The notes beneath the pieces were generated by a model, which ran no database searches, was not told the origin of the DNA, and saw only the letters and a list, made by a program, of their open reading frames with translations. A program made the translations under genes and the position numbers. Source: Bordetella parapertussis (GTDB lineage: Bacteria; Pseudomonadota; Gammaproteobacteria; Burkholderiales; Burkholderiaceae_B). Taken from it: a DNA stretch of 30,409 nucleotides. The stretch spans positions 1-30,409 of the forward strand of contig CAMDNZ010000039.1 of assembly GCA_945903445.1 (NCBI GenBank). The letters are read 5' to 3'. Shown here piece after piece: positions 12,910 through 22,581 of the stretch. Every line of letters starts with the position of its first letter. Position 1 is the first letter of the stretch.

Positions 12910-14087
12910 AGACACTCCTGCCATTCAGATTCGGGCACCGAGTCGTAGACGATGCCACCCCCGGCAAAGTATCGCCCGCGATTCGGCGAATCCAGGACCA
13001 GTGTGCGTATCGCTACATTCAAGGACATGTCGCCGTCGGGCGCCAACCATCCGATCGCACCGCAATACACGCCGCGCGGGCCACTCTCCAGTCGACGGAT
13101 GTGCTGCATGGCGGCAAGCTTGGGCGCGCCCGTGATCGATCCGCAAGGAAACATGGCAGTCAGCAGGGCGCGCAAGCCAGTGTTTGGAACATCGGCAGAC
13201 ACGGTTGAGGTCAACGTCCATACCGAAGCGTACTTTTCCAGCGTGAATAGCGCGTCTACGCTGACGCTACCTGGCCGGGCAAGTTGCCCCAAATCGTTGC
13301 GCAACAGATCGACGATCATCAAGTTCTCCGACCGGTCTTTCACGCTCGCAGACAATGCTCGACCCGCGGCGACATCGGCGATCGGGTCGTGGTGACGCGG
13401 CGCGGTTCCCTTCATCGGTCGGGTAATCACACGCGCGCCCTTGCGCGCCAGAAATAACTCGGGCGAGAACGACAGAATCGTGCGCGACTCGTCTTCGATA
13501 TATGCGGCATGGGCGCTGGCGTGGCGCTCGGCCAGGGCACGATAGATCGCTTCAGGTTCGCCTTGAGTGCGAACATCGAACGGAAACGCGTAGTTCAGCT
13601 GGTAGAGCTGGCCTCGTTCAATCATGGCGCGAATGTCTTCTACCTTCGCTAGATAATCCTCTTGCGAAATGGCTGGAGTCACCGAAAGAATGCCGGCCTG
13701 TGCGGCCGCGGTTCCAAGCGATGTGGTGGCCTGCCTGATTGGATAGCGCGGGCGGTCTCGGGCCTCGTCTAGTTGCTCAAAACCGTTAGTCCATGGCGTC
13801 GTGTTCTCGACGTGCTCGAATGTCAATGCCGTCAAGCGCGGCTGATCGATCGACGTGCGACACGCACAATCGGCATAACCCGCAGGTGTGCGCAGAGCAG
13901 CGGGCAACAGCCATTCGCCCAGCTCGTAGTCAGCCACCAGCGCGACCCACCGGCCCACTGCCTGTGCACGGGAAATGGCCGCGAACACACCGTCCAGATC
14001 CTGGGGGCGCTGTGCGACAAAGCGTTCGCGCGCACCGCTCAGTTCAAGCGCGCGCGCTGCTCGCCGGTCTTCGAAACGGCACTTCAT
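12882..14087 (-). CDS. pabB: Aminodeoxychorismate synthase component I PabB
   Basis: 401 residues of the chorismate-binding anthranilate synthase I / PabB family. Motifs present: MIERGQLYQLNYAFPF, SFSPELFL, the catalytic Lys in ITRPMKGTAPR, SENLMIVDLLRNDLG, FPCGSITGAPK and GVYCGAIGWL. The enzyme aminates chorismate to 4-amino-4-deoxychorismate with ammonia supplied by a PabA glutaminase, which is not in this window. The N-terminal region is shorter than in TrpE. The ATG overlaps the stop of the UvrA-like gene as ATGA, and the 3' end overlaps pabC, giving a three-gene leftward operon. PabB plus adjacent PabC points to folate rather than tryptophan synthesis. Confidence 0.92.
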   Translation of the reverse strand: MKCRFEDRRAARALELSGARERFVAQRPQDLDGVFAAISRAQAVGRWVALVADYELGEWLLPAALRTPAGYADCACRTSIDQPRLTALTFEHVENTTPWTNGFEQLDEARDRPRYPIRQATTSLGTAAAQAGILSVTPAISQEDYLAKVEDIRAMIERGQLYQLNYAFPFDVRTQGEPEAIYRALAERHASAHAAYIEDESRTILSFSPELFLARKGARVITRPMKGTAPRHHDPIADVAAGRALSASVKDRSENLMIVDLLRNDLGQLARPGSVSVDALFTLEKYASVWTLTSTVSADVPNTGLRALLTAMFPCGSITGAPKLAAMQHIRRLESGPRGVYCGAIGWLAPDGDMSLNVAIRTLVLDSPNRGRYFAGGGIVYDSVPESEWQECLWKARVLTR

Positions 14088-17000
14088 GCCGATGGATACA
14101 GCACCGGACCCAGCACCTTGCCGGTATGCGAGCGATCGCGTTCGGCTTCGACCTGTTCCGGCGTACCTTGAACGACCAATTGACCGCCGCCGGTGCCGCC
14201 TTCCGGCCCCATGTCCAGCAGCCAGTCGGCTTCGGCGATGACATCCAGGTTGTGTTCGATCACCACCACCGTGTTGCCGGCCTCGACCAGACGGTGCAGC
14301 ACATGGATCAATTTCTCGACGTCGGCCATCGACAAGCCCACGGTGGGTTCGTCCAGCACATATAGGGTGTGCGCTTGCCGCGAAACGCGCCCGGTTTTGA
14401 TCACGCCCTCGTCCATTCGCGCCTTGGCCAATTCGTAGACCAGCTTGATGCGCTGTGCTTCGCCGCCCGATAGCGTCGGCGAAGGTTGCCCCAGCGTAAG
14501 GTAGCCCAGCCCGACATCCTGCATGAGTTGCAGCGGATGACGGATGCGGGGATGGGCGGAAAAATAGCCGATGGCGTCATCGACTTCCATCGACAACACT
14601 TGCCCGGCGTTCTTCTCGCGCATGGCCACCGACAAGGTCTCGCCGTTGAAGCGCTGACCGTAGCAGGCGTCGCACGGCACTTTGACGTCGGGCAGGAAGT
14701 TCATTTCGATGGTACGCATGCCTTGGCCTTCGCACACTGGGCAGCGGCCTTCGCCGGTGTTGAACGAGAAGCGAGCGGACGTCCAGCCGCGCATGCGCGC
14801 TTCGGCCGTGTCGGCAAACAGCTTGCGCACCTCGTCCCAGAAGCCGATGTAAGTGGCCGGGCAGGATCGAGGCGTCTTGCCGATAGGCGTCTGATCCACC
14901 TCGAGCACGCGATCCAATTGCTCCCATCCGCCGATGTGCGTGCAACCGGCCCAGCGCGGCGCTATCTTGTCCGCGACGGCCGCATGCAGGTTGTCCAGCA
15001 ACACTTCGCGTGCCAGCGTCGATTTGCCCGACCCCGACACGCCGGTGACCACCGTCAATCGACCCAAGGGGAAGCGGGCATCGACGTTTCTCAGGTTGTG
15101 CAGGTGCGCCCCTTTCACTTCCAGCGAAGGCGTATCGCGGTCGACCGGCCGACGCGGCGAAATAGGGTGTGCCAGCGGCTTGGCCAGATAGCGGCCCGTC
15201 ACCGACTCGGGGGAGTCGATCAGGTCTTGCGCGGTGCCTTGCGCGACGACTCGACCACCGCGAACACCCGCGCCTGGCCCGATGTCGATAATGTGCGAGG
15301 CCCGGCGGATGGTGTCCTCATCGTGTTCGACCACCACCAAGGTGTTGCCGTTGCCTTCCAGTTGAGCCAACGCGTCCAGCAGAATGCGATTGTCACGGGG
15401 ATGCAAACCAATCGTGGGCTCGTCCAGCACATAGCACACGCCCTGAAGGTTGGATCCCAATTGCGCAGCCAAGCGAATGCGTTGTGCTTCGCCGCCCGAT
15501 AGCGTGGGCGAGGCCCGGTCGAGTGCCAGGTAGTCCAGACCTACGTGGCGCATAAAATTCAAGCGGCCTCGAATTTCGGCCAGGATGTCGCGTGCGATCT
15601 CGCTCTCGCGTCCTCGCGTGACCAGACCGGTGAAAAAGCCATGAGCGTCCGACACCGACAGCGCGGCCAACTGAGCGATCGACTGGTCGCGCCAGCGCAC
15701 GGCGCGCGCGACCGGATTGAGGCGCTGGCCATGGCAATCCGGGCAGGTGTGCTCCTCGCCTTCGCCTGCCGACCAGGTCGGTTCTTCGCCGCTTTGCTCG
15801 GCATCGAAGCCCTGCAACTGCACGCCCGTGCCAAAGCACGTGGTGCACCACCCGTGCTTGGAGTTGTAGGAGAACATGCGGGGATCGGGTTCGGGAAAGC
15901 TCATGCCGCAACATGGGCAGGCCCGCTTGACCGAGAAATGCTGCTGCGTTTGCGCGGCGTTCAGATCGTCGCGCAAATGGTCGACCGGCCAGATGGCGCT
16001 CATCATGCCCTGGCCGTGCGTCAGCGCTTCCTTGACAGCGTGACGCAGCGCTGCCTCGTTGGCCGGATCGACCAAGACATCGGCCACCGGCAGTTCGATG
16101 GTGTGTTCTTTATAACGATCCAGACGCGGCCATTCGGTGGTCGAGATGAAGACGCCATCGACTCGCAGGTGCGAGTGGCCCTTGCCCAGTGCCCACTTGG
16201 CCAGATCGGTGTAATAGCCCTTGCGCGCGGTGACCAAGGGTGCCAGCAAACCGATGTGGTCGCCTGCGCGATCGGTCAACAGACGTGCGACGATCTGGTC
16301 GGTGTTCTGAGGCTCGACCGGCACATCGCATTGCGGGCAGTATTGCGTGCCCAGCTTCATATACAACAGCCGCAGGAAGTGATGAATCTCGGTCATCGTG
16401 GCGACGGTCGATTTACGTCCCCCCCGGCTGGTGCGCTGTTCGATGGCGACCGTGGGCGGGATGCCGAAGATGGCGTCCACGTCCGGTTTGCCCGCCGGTT
16501 GCACGATCGCGCGCGCATAGGCGTTCAAAGATTCCAGATAGCGGCGCTGGCCTTCGTTGAACAGAATGTCGAATGCCAGCGTCGATTTACCCGAACCCGA
16601 GACGCCGGTGATGACTGTGAACTGATCGTGCGGAATCTGAACACTGACGTTTTTAAGGTTGTGCTCGCGTGCATTCAGAATTTCGATGGCACGACTGCGA
16701 GATTTGGCCGGACGGCGCATCGCCGATTGCAGGGGCGTACCTTCGCCGGGGCCGCCGTCCGTGCCCGCAGCATGGTCGTTATCCTCACGCAGGCCCACGC
16801 CAGACGCGGCGATGCTCGGCTGCGTCATAGCCTCATGTTCGCCCGCACACGTCGCCCGGGCCGATGCACCCGACTGTCCGGCCCTATCCCCGCCCGTGGC
16901 GTAGACGATCTCGCGTCCATACTCGCGCAAAGCGGCTCCAGTGTGCGAGCCGGGAATCTCCATCAATTGCTCGGGCGTGCCGACACCCATCAATTGGCCG

Positions 17001-19918
17001 CCCGCATCGCCGCCTTCCGGGCCCAGATCGATCAGCCAGTCGGCGGCACGAATGACGTCCAGGTTGTGTTCGATCACCAGCAGGGTATGGCCTGCGGCCA
17101 ACAATTTGCGGAACGCGCGCATCAGCCGCGCCACGTCGTCGAAGTGCAGGCCGGTGGTGGGTTCGTCGAACAAAAACAGGCTGCCCTTCTTGGCGACGCG
17201 TGCTGACGAAATGCCGCTACGCGCGGCCTCGGCCAGGTGACCGGCCAGCTTGAGCCGTTGCGCCTCGCCACCCGACAGCGTAGGCACGGGTTGACCCAGC
17301 CGAACGTATTCGAGTCCGACGTCCGCGAGCGGGGCGAGCGCCGCTTGCACATCGCGCAAGCCCTTGAAGAATGACAGCGCTTCGCTCACCGTCATTGCCA
17401 GCACTTCGTCGATGGAGGCACTGCGGCCCATATGTTCGACACGGACCTGTAAGACTTCCGGGCGAAATCGTTTGCCGTCGCAGTCGGGGCAGCGTAAATA
17501 CACGTCCGACAAGAACTGCATTTCGACATGCTCGAAGCCTGTGCCGCCACACGTCGGGCACCGGCCGTCGCCGCTGTTGAAGCTGAAGATGCCTGCGGTG
17601 TAGGCCCGTTCGCGCGCCAGCGGCGCCTGGGCGAACAGCTTGCGAATCGGGTCGAACGCACCGACATAGCTGGCAGGGTTCGAGCGTGCAGTCTTACCGA
17701 TCTGGGTTTGATCGACCATCACCACATCGGCCAGTTTCTCGGCACCTAACAAAGCTTTGAATGGGCCAGGCGCTTCGGACGGTTTACCCATTTGCTTGAG
17801 CATGGCCGGATACAGCACGTCCTGCACCAAGGTCGATTTGCCCGAGCCGGATACCCCGGTCAGGCACACCAGACGTCCCAGCGGAATCTCGACCGACACG
17901 TCTTGAAGGTTGTGCGCGGTCACGCCCGACAGCACGAGGCGCGGCGTATTGTCGGCCACAGGCATCGGACGTGGCGCCTCGACCAGCTTACGGCCCGAGA
18001 GATAGTCTCCGGTCAGTGTATTGGCACCCCGTAGTTGTGCCGGTGCGCCGTCGAACACGATGTGTCCGCCGCGTTCGCCCGGACCGGGGCCGATGTCGAT
18101 CACTCGGTCGGCAGCCACCATGACTTGTGGGTCGTGCTCGACGACCACCAGCGTATTGCCTGCGTCGCGCAGGCGGTGCATGACCTCGACCACGCGATGC
18201 ATGTCGCGGGGATGCAGCCCGATCGAGGGCTCATCCAGCACGAACAAGGTATTGACTAATGAGGTGCCTAATGCGGTGGTCAGGTTGATGCGTTGAACCT
18301 CGCCGCCGGACAGGGTGCGGCTTTGACGGTCCAAGGTGAGGTAGCCCAGCCCGACGTCCACCAGAAATTTCAGGCGAGCGCGCGCCTCGGTCAGCAACAG
18401 ATCGGTGGCGGCGTCCAGTGCACCGGTAAAGGTGAGGCGCTCGAAGAAGGTTCTGACCCGCTCGATCGGCAAGAGCATCATGTCGTGGAACGACAGGCCC
18501 GGCAGAGCGTCCAGCTGCGCTCGACGCCACGCTGCATGCACGGGCATGAAACGCGCATAGCGCGCATCGTCCGGCGCAAGCACCGCGTCGGCGTCTTGCT
18601 TCGAGCCCAGACGCCACAGCAAAGCATCGGGTTTCAGGCGTGCCCCACCGCAGGTGGGGCAGGGCGTATAGCTGCGGTACTTCGACAGCAGCACACGCAC
18701 GTGCATCTTGTAGGCTTTAGTCTCCAACCAGTCGAAGAAGCGCTGCACGCCGTACCACTGGTTCTTCCATGCCTGCGTTCCGCCCTTGAATTCAGGATCG
18801 CCATGCAGCACCCAATCCCGATGCTCGGGCGGCAGCGACTTCCACGGGATATTCAGGGCGACGCCTGCGCGTGGCGCATATTTGCGCATCTCGTCCTGGC
18901 ATTCCTTGTAGCTGGGCGTGGTCCAGGGTTTAATGGCACCTTCGTTCAGGGTCTTGTTCTCGTCTGGAATGACCAGGCCGAAATCGATGCCGATCACTCG
19001 CCCGAAGCCGCGGCAGGCTTCGCACGCGCCCAGGGGCGAATTGAACGAGAAACTGCTGGGCAAAGGATCGTTGTATTCGATGTCGTCGTCGGCGTCGTGC
19101 AGGCGATCGCTGAAACGCCAGACGTGCGCTTCTACACCGTCGGCATTCTGAGCGTGGACGGCGACATGGCCCGCGCCCATGTGCAGCGCGGTTTCCAATG
19201 CTTCCAGCACGCGCGAGGCGTCGGTGTTGCCGAGTCTGAACCGGTCTTGCACGACGTGCAGCAAACGCCTTGGGCCGTCGTCTGCCGTCGCTGTCTTGGT
19301 TTTCTTGGCGGCTTTGCTCGCGGTCTTGCGTGCGGCCGGCTTGGCGGCCCGAGTCTCTTCGGCATGGACTCGTGTGTAGCCTTGTCCCTCCAAAAAGCCG
19401 CGAACCTCGTCATCGGTAAAGTTGCCCGGCACTTCCACTGGAAACGTCACCACCAATCGGGGATCGCCTGCCGCCTGTGCCCGCTCGGTCAGCAGCGCAT
19501 AGATGGAGGCAGGCGTATCGCGCTGGACCCGACGGCCCGATCCGCGAGAAAACAAGGACGCGCCGCGTGCGAACAACAGCTTCAGATGGTCGTTCAACTC
19601 GGTCATCGTGCCGACCGTGCTGCGCGAGCTGCGCACCGGGTTGGTCTGGTCGATGGCGATGGCTGGCAAAATGCCCTCGATCCGATCGACCTGCGGCTTG
19701 TCCATCCGGTCGAGGAACTGTCGCGCGTAAGGCGAGAACGTTTCGACGTACCGTCGTTGGCCTTCGGCATACAGCGTATCGAATGCCAAGGAGCTCTTGC
19801 CCGACCCGGACACCCCCGTCACAACGACGAACTCTCCCGTCTCCAAAGTGACATCGAGGTTTTTCAGATTGTTCTGGCGCGCGCCGACGATGCGGATTTG
19901 GGATGAGTTCATAGACAT
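14084..19918 (-). CDS. uvrA: Double-length UvrA-like ABC ATPase (tandem UvrA fusion)
   Basis: 1944 residues, about twice a normal UvrA. Two UvrA-like copies (about 1-1010 and 1085-1944) are joined by a low-complexity linker. There are four Walker A sites GVSGSGKS(S/T) near residues 35, 690, 1106 and 1629, and four LSGGE(V/A)QR signatures near 537, 882, 1474 and 1816, each followed by a DEP Walker B. Zinc-finger cysteines are kept: CEACRGFG, CPTCGGARL, CPTCGGTGF with CPDCDGKRF, CTTCFGTG and CPVCEGQG with CDACYGQRF. UvrA senses DNA damage and loads UvrB. Copy 1 has lost the CPxC pair before the UvrB-binding region (SLFSRGSGRRVQ) and carries a Lys/Ala-rich insert, whereas copy 2 keeps YCPQC. Start could be ATG 19918 or 19912. 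Single-length uvrA is presumably elsewhere, so this paralogue may not be the housekeeping enzyme. Confidence 0.93.
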   Translation of the reverse strand: MSMNSSQIRIVGARQNNLKNLDVTLETGEFVVVTGVSGSGKSSLAFDTLYAEGQRRYVETFSPYARQFLDRMDKPQVDRIEGILPAIAIDQTNPVRSSRSTVGTMTELNDHLKLLFARGASLFSRGSGRRVQRDTPASIYALLTERAQAAGDPRLVVTFPVEVPGNFTDDEVRGFLEGQGYTRVHAEETRAAKPAARKTASKAAKKTKTATADDGPRRLLHVVQDRFRLGNTDASRVLEALETALHMGAGHVAVHAQNADGVEAHVWRFSDRLHDADDDIEYNDPLPSSFSFNSPLGACEACRGFGRVIGIDFGLVIPDENKTLNEGAIKPWTTPSYKECQDEMRKYAPRAGVALNIPWKSLPPEHRDWVLHGDPEFKGGTQAWKNQWYGVQRFFDWLETKAYKMHVRVLLSKYRSYTPCPTCGGARLKPDALLWRLGSKQDADAVLAPDDARYARFMPVHAAWRRAQLDALPGLSFHDMMLLPIERVRTFFERLTFTGALDAATDLLLTEARARLKFLVDVGLGYLTLDRQSRTLSGGEVQRINLTTALGTSLVNTLFVLDEPSIGLHPRDMHRVVEVMHRLRDAGNTLVVVEHDPQVMVAADRVIDIGPGPGERGGHIVFDGAPAQLRGANTLTGDYLSGRKLVEAPRPMPVADNTPRLVLSGVTAHNLQDVSVEIPLGRLVCLTGVSGSGKSTLVQDVLYPAMLKQMGKPSEAPGPFKALLGAEKLADVVMVDQTQIGKTARSNPASYVGAFDPIRKLFAQAPLARERAYTAGIFSFNSGDGRCPTCGGTGFEHVEMQFLSDVYLRCPDCDGKRFRPEVLQVRVEHMGRSASIDEVLAMTVSEALSFFKGLRDVQAALAPLADVGLEYVRLGQPVPTLSGGEAQRLKLAGHLAEAARSGISSARVAKKGSLFLFDEPTTGLHFDDVARLMRAFRKLLAAGHTLLVIEHNLDVIRAADWLIDLGPEGGDAGGQLMGVGTPEQLMEIPGSHTGAALREYGREIVYATGGDRAGQSGASARATCAGEHEAMTQPSIAASGVGLREDNDHAAGTDGGPGEGTPLQSAMRRPAKSRSRAIEILNAREHNLKNVSVQIPHDQFTVITGVSGSGKSTLAFDILFNEGQRRYLESLNAYARAIVQPAGKPDVDAIFGIPPTVAIEQRTSRGGRKSTVATMTEIHHFLRLLYMKLGTQYCPQCDVPVEPQNTDQIVARLLTDRAGDHIGLLAPLVTARKGYYTDLAKWALGKGHSHLRVDGVFISTTEWPRLDRYKEHTIELPVADVLVDPANEAALRHAVKEALTHGQGMMSAIWPVDHLRDDLNAAQTQQHFSVKRACPCCGMSFPEPDPRMFSYNSKHGWCTTCFGTGVQLQGFDAEQSGEEPTWSAGEGEEHTCPDCHGQRLNPVARAVRWRDQSIAQLAALSVSDAHGFFTGLVTRGRESEIARDILAEIRGRLNFMRHVGLDYLALDRASPTLSGGEAQRIRLAAQLGSNLQGVCYVLDEPTIGLHPRDNRILLDALAQLEGNGNTLVVVEHDEDTIRRASHIIDIGPGAGVRGGRVVAQGTAQDLIDSPESVTGRYLAKPLAHPISPRRPVDRDTPSLEVKGAHLHNLRNVDARFPLGRLTVVTGVSGSGKSTLAREVLLDNLHAAVADKIAPRWAGCTHIGGWEQLDRVLEVDQTPIGKTPRSCPATYIGFWDEVRKLFADTAEARMRGWTSARFSFNTGEGRCPVCEGQGMRTIEMNFLPDVKVPCDACYGQRFNGETLSVAMREKNAGQVLSMEVDDAIGYFSAHPRIRHPLQLMQDVGLGYLTLGQPSPTLSGGEAQRIKLVYELAKARMDEGVIKTGRVSRQAHTLYVLDEPTVGLSMADVEKLIHVLHRLVEAGNTVVVIEHNLDVIAEADWLLDMGPEGGTGGGQLVVQGTPEQVEAERDRSHTGKVLGPVLYPSA

Positions 19919-19948
19919 ATCTTAGCCAAAAGGGAGCAAACGACGAAA

Positions 19949-20009
19949 CGTTCCTCGTTGCTTGCGCAGGATAATGTCGGCGGGGCTAAACATCATTTTT
20001 CGAGGAACG
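19949..20009. repeat. Spaced inverted repeat between uvrA-like and TPR genes
   Basis: CGTTCCTCG (19949-19957) and CGAGGAACG (20001-20009) are exact inverted copies 43 bases apart in the divergent intergenic region 19919-20109. The region also holds AT-rich stretches (TTTATTATTTTTCATATG) that could be promoters. No LexA-type CTG-N10-CAG site was seen. The spaced half-sites could be an operator able to loop or a cruciform. Confidence 0.4.
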
Positions 20010-20109
20010 ATTTATTATTTTTCATATGAATCAAGTAACGGTTAGTCAGAAGGTTTACTGAATAATTCTCGGCGTGCAATCGTTCAGTTCAGTTCCTTTG
20101 GAAAACACA

Positions 20110-21774
20110 ATGCTTATCGGCAAGGCTCTTGCGGCACCCATCGCGTTGTTAATCGCAATTTCGGTAAATGTTCAAGCGAGCACGGTTGAGAGTAGTCCAA
20201 CATTTGTACCGGCAAATTCCACGGACGAGCAGCGAGCATCTATCGCCTCTCCATCCGAACGCGATATGGATGACTATTATTCGAAAGGCATACGGCAGCT
20301 GCATCACTTTCAATACGATGACGCGATCGCTTGTTTTCAGGCGATGATTGAAAGAAGCGAATCCGTCGTGAATACGGCGCGTGGATACTGGGGCCTGTTA
20401 ATGGCTTTGGATCATCCGTTATGGGAAGAGCAAAGCTTTGCCGCAGGGCGCGCCGTCTTGCAGCGCTATCTGGGCACAGGCGCGCGGGTGCTTCCTCCCC
20501 GCGAGCAGGCTTTGATTTCCGCTGTTAAGAAATTGTATGGCGACGGCACACCGAAGGAACGCAATGAGGCTTACCGTGCCGTCATGCGCTCGCTGTTCGA
20601 TCAGAACCGGCACGACGATGACATTGCAGCGTTCTATGGTCTTTCCTTGCTTGCCGCGTCTAAGTCGATCGGGAGCAAGGACAAGGCGCTTGCGTTGCGT
20701 AAGAAAGCAACATCCATTCTCGATATGATTCGGGCACGCAACCCGGATCATCCGGGGATGCTGCATTACACGATCCATAGTTACGACGATGCCAGGCGCT
20801 CGCCCGAGGAAGCCTTGCAGCACGCCGCACGCTATGCCGGCGAGGGTGTGCACGCGGCGCATGCGCTGCATATGCCCTCGCATATCTATTTTCCCCTGGG
20901 CATGTGGAAACACGTGGCGGAGGGTGAGACTGCAGCCTGGCGCAAAGGCAAGGCCGCAGCCCAAAGGCACGCGTCGAGCCCCTGCTACGACATTCATGCA
21001 TTGCATTCGCTGCAGTGGTTGTCCTATGCCAAGTTACAGCTCGGACAATTCGAGGACGCCAGGACCGCCTTGAAAGAGATGGAGGACGTGTATGCGGCGA
21101 ATCGAAGCGAGCCGATGTATAAGTGGTATCTCGCGATGATGTACGCCGCGTATTTGACAGACGCGCCTCAGGATGCGAATACGGCCAACATTCTCGCAAG
21201 TGCCATTTCGTTGGCGGCGGATTTAAGTGGCATCGAACTTCAGGCCGTCGTCAACCTTAAATACGCCACAACTTGGGCTGCCCTCGATCGTAGCAGACGA
21301 TCGGACGGTCGTATCGATCAAGCGGATCTGGACGAGGCGAAGAAAGCCATCCGACATATCGATGGGTTGATTGGTAAAAACAAAGAACGCTTGTCGACAT
21401 TGGGCAGCTGTGGTGCCACTCAAGTCAGCTATTTCACCGGCGCATACGAGCAATCGATCGAACCGGCTGAAATTATGGCCTTGCAGCTTCGCAGCATCGT
21501 GAGGCGGGAAGAGATGGACATAGCGGGTGGATATGCGTTGCTGGAAGCGGCGGCGGCTCTCGAGCGCAAGCTACCCGCAAGCTACGGTCCCCCTTCGCCT
21601 GTCGTGTCTTCTTTCGAGCTTCTGGGTGAGGATTATCTCAAGGATAAGCGTTTCGACGACGCGATGAAGGCATTCTCCGAGGTATCCCCCCGCCTGAAGG
21701 AGCGGCTGCGCAATCCTTTACGTCAATCGGCGAGCCTGAAATTGGAGTCGTCCGATCCGATGAAGATACACTAA
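20110..21774 (+). CDS. Secreted tetratricopeptide-repeat protein
   Basis: 554 residues. A signal peptide (GKALAAPIALLIAISVNVQAS) predicts export to the periplasm. The mature part is TPR-like: YYSKGIRQLHHFQYDDAIACF, then the family hallmark NPDHPGMLHYTIHSYDD followed by AAHALHMPSHIYFPLGMWKHV and LHSLQWLSYAKLQLGQFEDA. This belongs to a widespread family of TPR proteins of unknown biochemical role, recognisable by the HPGxxHYxIHxYD and HALHMPSHI motifs. The conserved His residues suggest a metal or catalytic site, which is inference. The frame begins at GTG 20074, but ATG 20110 is chosen because GGAA lies eight bases upstream and the signal peptide begins there. Probably divergently transcribed from the uvrA-like gene. 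Confidence 0.85.
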   Translation: MLIGKALAAPIALLIAISVNVQASTVESSPTFVPANSTDEQRASIASPSERDMDDYYSKGIRQLHHFQYDDAIACFQAMIERSESVVNTARGYWGLLMALDHPLWEEQSFAAGRAVLQRYLGTGARVLPPREQALISAVKKLYGDGTPKERNEAYRAVMRSLFDQNRHDDDIAAFYGLSLLAASKSIGSKDKALALRKKATSILDMIRARNPDHPGMLHYTIHSYDDARRSPEEALQHAARYAGEGVHAAHALHMPSHIYFPLGMWKHVAEGETAAWRKGKAAAQRHASSPCYDIHALHSLQWLSYAKLQLGQFEDARTALKEMEDVYAANRSEPMYKWYLAMMYAAYLTDAPQDANTANILASAISLAADLSGIELQAVVNLKYATTWAALDRSRRSDGRIDQADLDEAKKAIRHIDGLIGKNKERLSTLGSCGATQVSYFTGAYEQSIEPAEIMALQLRSIVRREEMDIAGGYALLEAAAALERKLPASYGPPSPVVSSFELLGEDYLKDKRFDDAMKAFSEVSPRLKERLRNPLRQSASLKLESSDPMKIH

Positions 21775-21801
21775 GCCGCTAACGTCTTCGAAAGGTTCGC
21801 C

Positions 21802-22470
21802 ATGATCCGTCTCCACGATGACGCTTTGCCGTCGTCCCCTGTGCAAACCCTGGTCGCCGCGCGCGTCGTCCCGGTATTGCGTTACAACGATGCGGCCACA
21901 GCCGCTTATGCTGCCGAGGTGGCCATCTCCGCCGGATGTCGCGTCATTGAGCTGACGTGGACGACGCCGGGCGTGCTGGATGTCCTGGCAGCCCTGCGGG
22001 ACGCCCATGGCCAAGGCATCAAAGTCGGCGTGGGAACGGTGCTGGACGCTGCTCAGGCCAACGATGCCGTTAAGGCTGGGGCCGATTTTCTGGTTTCGCC
22101 CGGGGTGGTGCCCGACATGGTCGATATTGCTCATGCGGCAGATGCTCTGGCGTTGGTGGGTGCGTTCACGCCTAGCGAAGTCTTGCTGGCGCGCCAATCG
22201 AAGGCCGATATCGTCAAAGTGTTTCCTGCCGACTCGGGCGGCCCTGGGCATTTGAAGGCACTCGCCTCGGTCTTTCCGGACGTGCTGTTTTGCCCTACGG
22301 GCGGAGTGACCGCCCGGAACGCGCCGGACTATTTCGCTGCTGGCGCCGCATTGGTAGGCCTGGGCAGCAATTTGTACGACAAAGCGGCGTTCGCCGCCAA
22401 GGATACGGCGGCCTTGGTGGCGCAGATCAAGGCGTTGTTGGCGAACTTGTCGTCCCCGACCCACACGTGA
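21802..22470 (+). CDS. eda: 2-keto-3-deoxy-6-phosphogluconate (KDPG/KHG) aldolase
   Basis: 222-residue class I aldolase with a TIM-barrel pattern. The Schiff-base lysine is Lys139 in ADIVKVFPAD, and the catalytic Glu50 lies in RVIELTWTTPG. Phosphate-binding segments are GVGTV, FLVSPG and PTGGVT. It cleaves KDPG to pyruvate and glyceraldehyde-3-phosphate (Entner-Doudoroff) or 4-hydroxy-2-oxoglutarate to glyoxylate and pyruvate. The TW in the Glu motif (usually TL/TF) is a mild variation, and close relatives include KDPGal aldolases, so exact substrate is open. It is not next to an edd or sugar-kinase gene, so a stand-alone role is possible. It begins 27 bases after the TPR gene and may be co-transcribed. 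Confidence 0.9.
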   Translation: MIRLHDDALPSSPVQTLVAARVVPVLRYNDAATAAYAAEVAISAGCRVIELTWTTPGVLDVLAALRDAHGQGIKVGVGTVLDAAQANDAVKAGADFLVSPGVVPDMVDIAHAADALALVGAFTPSEVLLARQSKADIVKVFPADSGGPGHLKALASVFPDVLFCPTGGVTARNAPDYFAAGAALVGLGSNLYDKAAFAAKDTAALVAQIKALLANLSSPTHT

Positions 22471-22518
22471 AGCGAAGCCGGGGATGTGAGACGGCTACTT
22501 TCAGGTTAGAATGCCAGG

Positions 22519-22548
22519 TTGTCACCCAAATTATGGCCGGTCTTTTAT
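22519..22548 (+). promoter_or_regulatory. Candidate sigma70-like promoter for the 42-residue gene
   Basis: TTGTCA (22519-22524) and TTTTAT (22543-22548) are separated by 18 bases and lie 33 bases before the ATG of the small gene. Boxes are imperfect; position is good. Confidence 0.4.
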
Positions 22549-22581
22549 CGTTTGCCGGTTTTCTTATTACTGGAGAATGTC

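Noticed and set aside
15545..17206. Plus-strand open frame of 553 codons opposite the second UvrA copy
   Set aside because: Same reason: shadow of a long GC-rich gene, no family features and no ribosome binding site.
18293..19906. Plus-strand open frame of 537 codons opposite the UvrA-like gene
   Set aside because: Runs antisense to strongly recognisable UvrA motifs; low-complexity His/Gln/Arg-rich product typical of GC-rich shadow frames.
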